This document shows, one piece after another, positions 56,490 through 64,000 of a stretch of DNA of 64,000 nt (position 1 is its first letter; every line of letters starts with the position of its first letter). The stretch lies in the NCBI GenBank assembly GCA_016271365.2, contig CM057456.1:890688001-890752000 (forward strand). Direction: 5' to 3'. Made by a program: the position numbers and the translations under genes. This DNA comes from Neoceratodus forsteri. Taxonomy: Eukaryota; Chordata; Ceratodontiformes; Ceratodontidae. The notes beneath the pieces were generated by a model. It was not told the DNA's origin. It did not search any database and saw only the letters and a list, made by a program, of their open reading frames with translations.

Positions 56490-57390
56490 GACCAGGAATA
56501 TGTCTGCACTCTTCAAAGCAACCGCGAACTGAAGAAATGCCAGCAAGCTGTATAATGGCATAAATGGGTTTTTTTCAACTTATGTGGATATTGCAGCCAT
56601 TTTTTTGCCTTTTGACACCAAATTTTGAACATGGTGCTCTTGGAACCCCTTCTTATGAATTCAGTCACTGTCATGGCATTATTCGGTCCCGAAAGGTGAT
56701 TTTGCGGTCGCTGCATGGAATCACCTTCCGGGACTAAATAACAAAATGACAGCTTCACTGTTTATGAGGTGGGCTCTCAAAAAGCCTATGCTGCAAATTT
56801 GGTGAAATAATTCCAAAAAATGACTGTTATGAGTGTGTGTTGCGCAGTTTCCACACACACTTGTAACTTCATGAATTTGTAATATTTTCACTCCAGATTT
56901 TCAACACTGGTATTTTTTCACACTTCCTTATGAACAATACAGCTGTCGTTTTTCACATCCTGGTCGAAATGTGTTTTCGCATGTCTGGCACAGAATAGTG
57001 TGATCGCTGTGGGAAATCAGTGTTCAGGACAGATTAAGAAAATCACAGTGACAATGTTCATGAACAGAGGTCCTAAAATGCCTATGTTGAAAATTTGGTG
57101 AAAAAATTCCAAAAAATTACCACGTTACGGGCGTGCATTGCGCATTTCCTACGCACGCTCCTAGCTTCGTGAATTTTTCATATTTTCACTCCAGATTTTC
57201 AATATTGTCATTTTTCCACACCTCCTCATGAACAGTACAGCTGTCATTTTTCATATCCTGCCCAAAATGTGTTTCTGCACCTGTGACACCAAATGGCATA
57301 GTTTCTGTGCGAAATCACCTTTCAGGATTGAGTAATGAAAGGATAATGCCACTGTTCGTGAGGTGGGGTACCAAAAAGTTCATTTTGAAA
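56490..57390. repeat. about 297-bp tandem repeat, three copies
   Basis: CCTATGCTGCAAATTTGGTG (56785), CCTATGTTGAAAATTTGGTG (57081) and a third variant, TTCATTTTGAAAATTTGG (57379), are spaced 296 and 298 bp apart. TTTTCACTCCAGATTTTCAA also recurs at the same spacing. Copies are well diverged. Confidence 0.8.
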
Positions 57391-57649
57391 ATTTGGAGTG
57401 AAAATACCAACAAACACCTGGGGCATTAAGGTTTCCAACCATAAAGTCCACCCTGTAAAGACTGACTGGCATCAGGGGTGTGACTTGGGGTCGATCAGCC
57501 GCAATGCTCACAGTATTCTACCCCCCCACCCTACAGCCACTGACAGGCATCAAGGTGTGCCCTGGGGTCTTTGGTCTTAAAGTTCACCCCATTCTCTTTT
57601 ACTTCACCCATCTCAGCTTATTTCCTTATGAAATGGGTTGAGCATAAGG

Positions 57650-57822
57650 CAGTGGTGGAGCCAGGTTTGGGAGAATTTGGGAGCCGGGGGGGGGCATTCA
57701 GTCAATCATGGGCTCCACAATGGGCACTAAACAGTGAATAAAGATGTGGGTGGGGCACCACTACTCACATTGGGGCAGCCAGGAGGGGTGACCACCCCCC
57801 AGAACCCCCTTCTCCGCCACTG
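57650..57822. mobile_element. 173-bp hAT-type MITE with perfect 8-bp target duplication
   Basis: The left end CAGTGGTGGAG and right end CTCCGCCACTG are inverted repeats, and GCATAAGG flanks both sides exactly (57642-57649 and 57823-57830). The 8-bp duplication and CAGTGGCGGA-type ends are diagnostic of hAT elements. Non-coding, G-rich interior. Confidence 0.92.
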
Positions 57823-57960
57823 GCATAAGGGCCGAAGACCCCAAAGCACATTGTAACACCTGTCAGTGTCTGCAGGGTGGGGTGAAGTGGAATGGCATAA
57901 GCATTATGGCTGATGACCCAAAGGCACACCCCCAATGTCTTTCAGTCTCTGCATGGTGGA

Positions 57961-58454
57961 GGTTGGCGTTAGTTCAATACTGCCATTCCTATTATGCATT
58001 GTTCTAACTCCTGCACTAGCGAGGCCAATGCCACCAAGCAAACACTCGGCATTGACAAATGCTTGTTTTATAAGTCTGTGTCCCTTATTTTGGTCATTTA
58101 ACCCTAATGTTTCTTTGGGTAAAACCAGACTGTACTGAAGCTGTAAAAATCAGACTATGTGCAGTTTATGCAGTATGGGGTATTCCAACAGGACCAGTTG
58201 GTCCATATTGTTTTGGTTTGGCTGGTCCTGATTTCATCTAGGATGGGCAGGGAGATCAGTGCTGTGCATATAAACTGGCTCAGCTGGACTAGACGACAAG
58301 GTAGGTGCTTGTTTGAGAGTGAGACCGAGAGTTTGTTTAGACTGAGTTGTCAGTTAGGTGTTCTGTAAGTTCAATCAGACTGCTCATGAGGGGATGGAGT
58401 TCAGTTGTGCTCTTTTTGGACCATTTTTTGGACAGTCTTCTTGACTTCATGCTA
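57961..58454. other. no gene or repeat recognised
   Basis: About 500 bases with no coding or repeat signal I can support. Confidence 0.3.
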
Positions 58455-59030
58455 ATTGTGCTGTCAGCTTTTATTGAAGCTAAGTGATCTAGCATTAAAA
58501 AAAGTCACTCAAAGTGCCTTTGCAAACTCAAAGATAAACTGCAGTGGAAACTGAGGCACCAGAGAGCCAGCAAAGAAGATTCCCTGACCCAGAACGTGAA
58601 CGTATTCAATTCATCTTGGGTGGGATGCCAATGCACAGTAACAGTGAAAGAAATTTGCTCTGCATCACCATTAGTGTAGCCTAAAATCTAGCTGTGATAG
58701 TCAGAGGTGCAGAAATTTGAACCGGGATAGTACTCAGTTGATCCCACCACTTCCACATATTTCTTTACTCATTGGGTGTTGTTGTTCTTGTTCAAGGCAA
58801 GCAACTGTCTGTCTTAACCTCCCTATGTTTAAACTCTTTCTTTCTCTCTCTCTCTCTCTCTGTTAATACTCTGTGCATGTGCACCCCCCAACCCAAGACG
58901 AACTGAATATGTTAATGTTCTGGGACAGGGAATTTTCTTTTGCTGGCTCTCCTGGTGCCTCAGTTTCCACCTTTGAGTTTGCAAATGCACTTTCTGAGTT
59001 TTAATAAAAGCTGACATCAGACAGTCAGAC
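58455..59030. repeat. 576-bp inverted repeat with arms of about 140-165 bp
   Basis: The left arm (TGTCAGCTTTTATTGAA, TTTGCAAACTCAAAG, TGGAAACTGAGGCACCAG, CCCAGAACGTGAACGTATTC) is mirrored by the right arm (GAATATGTTAATGTTCTGGG, CTGGTGCCTCAGTTTCCACC, CTTTGAGTTTGCAAATG, TTTAATAAAAGCTGACA). The arms are roughly 85-90 percent alike by eye. The loop includes a (TC)n run at about 58838-58862. Confidence 0.85.
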
Positions 59031-59221
59031 TTTAACATATTTGTAATGGTGCAGTGTGTGAGACTTTAAAACATTTCATCAAGGTTCAGCGTAAGTACAT
59101 GATACACCCTTCTTTTCCTTCTAGGATCCATTTCTGCTAAGATCATATCAGGTTACAGACAAAAACTGAAATAATCCCAAACCCCTGGGAAAAAAACCTC
59201 CTGCCAAGCTAGTGGTGCAGT

Positions 59222-59676
59222 ACAGGTTCAAAGTTTGTTGCACTCCACAAGAAAAAAGGTAAAATCTTTCTCAGATTTGTGGGGCCAAAAACAGTGGGGG
59301 AATTCAAGAATGCATGGGACAGACATAAGGCAATTCTTGTGGGGGGTAGGAAGAAATAGGCTGTTGGTTAACTAGGATCTGCAGCTTATCCAGTAGGTAG
59401 GGAAATGGGCAGACTAGGTGGGCCAAGCGGTCCTTATCTGCCATCAAAGTCTATGTTTCTATGTTTCTATTAAATAAAGTATTTTTATTTATAGCTCAAC
59501 TGCTCAAAATTACTCACCTTGGTTAGAGGTGAAGTGCTGTGGTGACACCTATATGGGTGCCTGGTAATAGCTCAAGTAATTCTGAGCAATTGAACTTTAA
59601 ATAAAAATAATTATTTTAATTTGAGAAAGACTTGGACCTTTTTTCTTGAGAAGTGCAACAAACTTTGAACCTGTTC
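59222..59676. repeat. fold-back with a CR1 tail inside
   Basis: Outer arms 59222-59275 (ACAGGTTCAAAGTTTGTTGC, GAAAAAAGGT) and 59621-59676 (ACCTTTTTTCTTGAGAAG, GCAACAAACTTTGAACCTGT) are inverted. Inner arms near 59480-59516 and 59563-59605 are also inverted (TATTTTTATTTATAGCTC against GAACTTTAAATAAAAATA). A CR1 tail occupies the space between the left outer and left inner arms. Confidence 0.85.
59278..59472 (+). mobile_element. CR1 LINE 3' tail
   Basis: AATTCAAGAATGCATGGGAC, GGATCTGCAGCTTATCCAGT, GGGCCAAGCGGTCCTTATCT, then TTTCTATG repeats at 59450-59470. Short, 5'-truncated and little diverged. Confidence 0.9.
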
Positions 59677-59849
59677 AAAAGGTTCAGAAACGGGAATTTT
59701 ACTTCAGTTGGCCAAACTGGTTAACTTTAACATAAGCTTTGCAAATTCTTATATTTCAAATTGGGGGCTACTTCACAATGGGGGGCACAAAACTTGGGGG
59801 GGGTCTGTTTCCAAACTGGGAGGGGGGCCCTATAATATACTCTTGCACC

Positions 59850-60235
59850 CAGGCTCTATCCTTCTCCCTCTTTGTCTCCTTATATCTTCTGAATGCTACC
59901 CTTTTAGCTTTTACCTTTTCAGCCACCTCTTTTGAGAACCATAGCGGTCTCTTTTTCCTCTTGCTTCTGTGCACTTGTTTGCTTCAGAGGTTTGTTGCCA
60001 TTACTATACAGTGGCGTAGCAAATTCCCATAGATAAGAAATTGGTGGGTGTGTGGATGGAATGGATAAGCAGAGACCTGAGAAAACCTTGACCACTTCCT
60101 CTAGTTTTCTCAGGTCTCTGCTTATCCATTCCATCCACACACCCACCAATTTCTTATCTAGTTTGCTACCTTTGGTCCCACCCCTATGCTACTCAGCTTC
60201 CTTACTAGTCTCCTCTGTGGAATGATGTTGAACTC
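59850..60235 (-). mobile_element. CR1 LINE fragments in reverse orientation
   Basis: Minus text at 59990-59850 gives the linker KRKKRPLWFSKEVAEKVKAK. Minus text at 60235-60104 gives RT middle, RLVRKLSSIGVGPKVANQIR. They abut a plus-strand CR1 at 60236 whose missing part they partly match, as expected from a 5' inversion during insertion, but the order of the two pieces is not simple. Confidence 0.6.
60032..60158. repeat. perfect 55-bp inverted repeat (17-bp loop)
   Basis: 60032-60086, starting GATAAGAAATTGGTGGGTGT, is the exact reverse complement of 60104-60158. I checked all 55 positions by eye. The arm is CR1-derived sequence. Identity of the arms implies a recent origin. Confidence 0.95.
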
Positions 60236-61033
60236 CTTGTGAAACCATGCTGCCTTGGCAGCTAGGTTTCAATGTGAAAAAGTGCAAAATAATGCACTTG
60301 GGCACAGAAACACAGAGGCAGAGTACAAAATAGGTGGAGTGGTATTGATGACCACCTAACAGGAAACAGACCTGGAGGTAATCATATTGGATGACCTACA
60401 GGTGGCCAGGCATTGTGACAAGGTAGTAGGGAGAGGTATCACAAGCAGAAAAAGGGAGGTGGAGTTGCCTTTGTATAGACCCCACCTAGAGTAATGTGTC
60501 CAGTTCTGAGGACATCTCCGGAAGGACACAGACAGTGGAGGCAGTTCAGAAAAGGGCAACTAAAATGGTGCTGGGTCTGCATAAAAAGCCCCATGAGGAG
60601 AGACTAAAGTAGCTCAATATGGACACCGTGGAAAAAAGGATGGAGAGGGGAGATATGATAGAGACCTTTAAATAAGTCACAGGGCTAAATAAGGTACAGG
60701 AGCGGAGTATTTTTCTGAAGAGAAGGTGCTCAAGAACAAGGCGACGTTATGAAGCTGGAGTGAGGTAGATTCAGGAGAGATGTGAAGAAGTACTTCTTCA
60801 CAGAAAGAGTGGTGGATTCCTGGTACAGCCTTCCAGCGGAGGTGGTGAGGTGTGCAAAAACAGTGGTGGGGTTCAAGAATGCATGGGATAAGCACAAAGG
60901 AATAGTAAAAAGGAAGGGGGGAGGGAGAAAGAGCTATAGATCAGGCATGGTCTAATGTAATAGCGTAGGTAGGGAGAAATGGGCAGACTGGATGGGCCAA
61001 GAGGTCCTTATCTGCTGTCAAATTCTATGTTTC
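60236..61033 (+). mobile_element. CR1 LINE, RT C-terminal half to 3' end
   Basis: Begins LGFNVKKCKIMHLG-like text, then GRGITSRKREVELPLYR, VQKRATKMVLGL, FFTERVVDSWYSLPAEVV and the tail AAGAGGTCCTTATCTGCTGT, CAAATTCTATGTTTC. Inserted into DIRS gag, whose text resumes at 61037. Confidence 0.85.
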
Positions 61034-63000
61034 TGTTTCAGTTCTTAGGCCTAAGAATGCAGAGGCATAAGTTCTGTTGCCCATAACATCCAGCCTCCTG
61101 GATTCTTTGTCAGTAGGTAAAGTGATCATGTGCCTAGGAGCTCTAGAGCTGTATGAGTGGCCATGATAACCACAGAATCTGTTTCAGACTGGGAAGCATA
61201 AACTGTCTTAACAGACAGAGCAGAGTATTGCTTATCAGTCTGTCTAGGTACTGCAGGTATGGTATTAGGCCTATTCCCAAGCAACAAAAGGTAGCAGCTG
61301 GCTCCGTGGTGCCGAGCGAAGGGGTTCGCTCAGCACATTGGCGACCCAGGTTTGTGCCCCAAGCCCAGGTACCAGGAGCGGAGACCGGCAAGGGAGGATT
61401 TCCATAAGCATCCACTGGACGCTTCCCTCCTGGGGGGGGTTGGATTTGCCTGGGGACCTGTAGGTGGATTGGTGGCAAGCTTGGAGACGTGCTGCCTCAA
61501 CACGCCCATGGCACGCCCCCACCACCCCAGGAATACCCTGCGTGCTTATGCAAGGCCAAGAACTGTGGTAGCCAGGGCACAGAAAACAGAAATGATGCCC
61601 CGTTCTGACTGGATGACGAGCGCCTTGGTTCCTGCCACCAAAAGTCCCAGAGCCAGCCCAGATCCAGCCCCGCAGCACCTGGGATGCAAAGTCGGCGGAA
61701 AGGTCATTCCCCCCCCAGAAGAGAGGGACCCTCCCAGCATAGGGATACACCAGGCTACCCAAGGTAGGCTGCAATTGGGGCTGGGAGTAGGTGGCAGGAG
61801 GTTGGAGGGAGGCAGGAAGGCGTTGGTGCTCTGAAGGAGTGTGGGAGGCACATAAAAAAAAGGTAGCATCCCAAAATGCATGATATACAGGAGGAATTAC
61901 ATTGGAGGGTACAGTGGGAACCTTTAAAAAGTCCATAAAAATTTTCTTAGTAGAGTCTTCCTCCTCAGCTTCAAATCCCATGACCAGGATTTCTCTGAAC
62001 AAAGGCAGAAAGGGGGATTCTCAGTAGAAGACCTGTGCGAGTTCACAACAGAGTCCTCATTGCATGAGGAGAGGGCAAAACTGGAAGCCAACTCCTCCCC
62101 CCATAGGGTTTCTTACCCTTTTATCATCCTCAAAATCCTCCTCCATATTAAGGAGATCAGGATTGTATTCTACCTCATCATCATCCGGGATGACCATTGG
62201 AGCAATCGACGGAGCCAGCGATGGAGGTAACAGCTATGATAAATAAATGAAAGGCATGCTTCTGGATCCCACTGAAGGCCATGGTGCTGAAGGGGGGAGG
62301 CCCAGCCAACAAGATAGCCAAAATCATTGGCAGGAATGATACCAACACCAATACAACCTGGGAGTCAATGGCACCCTGTAAAGAGCCCAGGACAACTAAT
62401 ATCAAATAGGTAAAACCCGACAGCGTGGGTTGCATACCATCCATAGGAGGTATAGCAGTGCCAGAGCCAGCGTTGTTGTCTCATTGATGGTCAGGGGACT
62501 GTAGTCTTCACTGCCAGAGCGGACGATGATGAGGACCTACCCTCCTTCAATGGAGACTTCAACCTCACCAGCGAAGCATGAGAATTATCCTTGTGCTTGT
62601 AATGATGGCCGGAAGAGGAGGACTTCAACAACCACTTATCCTTGTCTTTGTCCTTAGTCTTCAATGACTGTGGCATTGCTAGTGTTGCTCAATACCTGGG
62701 AGTTCCTTCCCAGAGGTGGTTGAGCAGGAGGGAGAAGCTGACTTGGAGCATATGGCCTTGGCTTGAGCTTGCATTGCCTTTTTTGCGATAAAGGTTTCTA
62801 AAGCCTACTTTCAGCATCTCCTTGTGGTCTGGTTAAATCCCTGGTAGATCTTATAGGCCATTGTGGGACAGGCCCAAACAGTAAACAATGACCGTGTGAG
62901 CATTGTCCTTATAGATCTTGTAACCACAGGTACTAAACCTAAATAAAAGTTCTTTCAATGGTGGCATAAAAGGACAGCATTGACAAGTGAAACATAAGTT
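61034..63000 (-). pseudogene. DIRS gag, N-terminal and central part
   Basis: On minus from about 62940: STCGYKIYKDNAHT, then YCLGLSHNG, a Cys/His-rich start typical of DIRS gag. A Ser/Lys-rich region follows (62676-62491: KTKDKDKDKWLLKSSSSGHH), then an acidic region and a long proline-rich stretch (frame 61271-62002), and finally PTDKESRRLDVMGNRTYASA at about 61150-61040, continuing at 49880. The middle is frame-broken. A CR1 tail lies at the lower edge. Confidence 0.75.
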
Positions 63001-63139
63001 TTAAAAAATAATGAAGTCAAATTAACAACAGTATTGTTTCTCCACAGATCTGACAAATGGTTGACAGTGAGAGAAAGAACTAAGGAGAAAAGGGTCCACC
63101 CACAGTTATATAGGCACGGAAGTTGCATGTCATCACGGG
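63001..63139 (-). mobile_element. probable 5' terminal region of the DIRS element
   Basis: Sequence upstream of gag on the minus strand, up to the beginning of L2 text. No inverted terminal repeat could be identified, so the boundary is a guess. Confidence 0.3.
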
Positions 63140-64000
63140 CTAGCAGAAGTTTTCTAGTGGTCCTGAGGTTGATGGCTTATAGTTCCAAATATGTTACACC
63201 ATGAAAGAGCTATCCTTGTTGAAGATCCATTGCTGCTTGCATTACTGCCATTACCTCTGCCCTGGATTCTATTGCTCCAGTTCGTGTGCATCCTCTCTCC
63301 CTCTGACCTCGAACCCCATGATTTGATGGGGTATTGAGGGAGTTGCGGCGAATGGGACGCAGGTTAGAACGTTGCTGGTGGAGGTCTGGCCTGGATGCCG
63401 ACCACTTCAGACTGCTAGAACATTATCAATTCTATCAGTCAGACATCTCCCGTAAGAAGGCAGAGTTCCTGTCCAGGGAAATTTCTGCCACGCAGAACCG
63501 ACCTGCTCAGCTTTTCAGAACTGTGGACAGATTGTGTAACCCAAAGTGTCTACAGCTCCATAGAGCATTGTCACAATCACAGTGTGATGAGATGGTTCGG
63601 TTCTTCGCTGATATGGTGGCCGACATTAGGGCAGACATCAGTTTGACACATTCTATGCTAGTTGTGGGTGCCCAGAACTGGGTCACTATCCCTTTGTTTT
63701 CCTGGAGTACCTTCGACTGCCCAGAAATCGTGGATGTTATGTGGATTGTCCAGGGGCTGCGTCCCACCTCCTATAGTTTAGATCCAGGTCCCACACCCTT
63801 AATCTTAGGGTGTGGAGATTCTATTCTACTGGCTCTAGCACAGACTGTCTGGTCCTCTCTTGACTCGGGTGAATATCCCCTGTCCTTGAAAGAGGCAGTG
63901 GTGACACCCTTGTTGAAAAAAAGTCTTTGGATCCAGAATGTCTGGCTAACTACAGACCTATCTTGAACCTCCCCTTTGCAGGGAAGGTGATCAAGAAGGT
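63140..64000 (+). mobile_element. L2-clade LINE, EN-RT linker and start of RT, cut by window end
   Basis: Text LDSIAPVRVHPLSLSDLEP-like near 63260-63330 leads to a 210-codon frame (63334-63966): LRELRRMGRRLERCWWRSGL, QLFRTVDRLCNP, MVRFFADMVADIRADI, YPLSLKEAVVTPLLKK. After one frameshift near 63918 the text continues as LANY.PILNLPFAGKVIKKV at the window end. These are the post-endonuclease blocks and the first RT block (VTPLLKKP.LDP..L.NYRPISNLPF) of L2 LINEs. The remainder would lie beyond 64000. Confidence 0.85.

Larger units (their letters stand above)
56490..57960. mobile_element. large fold-back repeat family, locus 3 (opposite orientation)
   Basis: Non-coding sequence of the same style as loci 1 and 2 (56490-57400) is followed, rather than preceded, by the stem-loop module. 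The module's arms are CTACAGCCACTGACAGGCAT, CAAGGTGTGCCCTGGGGTCT against GAAGACCCCAAAGCACATTG, ACACCTGTCAGTGTCTGCAG, matching the GTGTGCCTTGG and GACCCCAAGGCACAC arms of locus 2. A hAT MITE interrupts it at 57650. Confidence 0.5.

Noticed and set aside
52490..60030. A single large transposon bounded by CAGGGGTGTAGC (52490) and CAGTGGCGTAGC (60009)
   Set aside because: The two motifs are in the same orientation, not inverted, and no target duplication is seen.
61352..61834. 160-codon plus-strand open frame
   Set aside because: It is antisense to the DIRS gag proline-rich region and has no recognisable domain.

Overview
The window looks like intergenic and intronic DNA from a large, transposon-rich vertebrate genome. 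The mix of elements (CR1 LINEs with an 8-bp TTTCTATG-type tail, L2 and Rex1-like LINEs, a DIRS tyrosine-recombinase retroelement, a Penelope-like fragment, Tigger, hAT and 3-bp-TSD MITEs, MIR-like SINEs) and a vertebrate-type tRNA-Gln copy fit an amphibian, possibly a caecilian. That placement is inference from repeat content and memory; nothing in the window names the species. Almost every long open frame is a transposon remnant or a by-product of tandem repeats. I see one candidate host coding exon.

Layout. 1-6.1 kb: a polypyrimidine tract and splice acceptor lead into a 117-codon Ser/Thr/Pro/Ala-rich terminal coding exon ending in KFAPY, followed by about 4.8 kb of A+T-rich sequence that may be 3' UTR. 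6.1-13.6 kb: CR1 fragments, a MIR-like SINE, a 1.8-kb palindromic MITE with a 74-bp minisatellite, and a small MITE with hAT-like ends. 14.2-21.9 kb: two copies of a large fold-back repeat family, each built from a stem-loop module, a different internal tandem array, about 1 kb of related non-coding sequence and a (TA)n palindrome; an L2 fragment and a MITE lie between them. 25.0-32.2 kb: a dead Tigger, a MITE fragment, a Penelope-like RT fragment, and a CR1 split by a 1.9-kb MITE that itself carries a minus-strand CR1. 32.2-38.8 kb: mostly unrecognised sequence with one SINE and two fold-backs.

38.8-63.1 kb is best read as a single DIRS retroelement on the minus strand (gag N-terminus at 63.0-61.0 kb, gag C-terminus at 49.9-49.6, RT/RNase H at 45.3-43.1, tyrosine recombinase at 40.1-39.2). 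It has been broken apart by CR1 copies, one of which was itself invaded by a Rex1-like LINE, by a second Rex1-like LINE, and by an 11-kb composite block. The block holds a CR1 with ORF1 and endonuclease, fold-backs, a third copy of the fold-back repeat family hit by a hAT MITE, and a tRNA-Gln copy joined to CR1 tails. The window ends inside the 5' half of an L2 LINE.

The genes do not form a pathway; the story is layered insertion. The most unusual feature is the density of inverted repeats: more than ten separate palindromes, two of them with perfect arms of 38 and 55 bp. The related three-locus repeat family, in which the two full loci carry different internal arrays, stands out as possibly undescribed.
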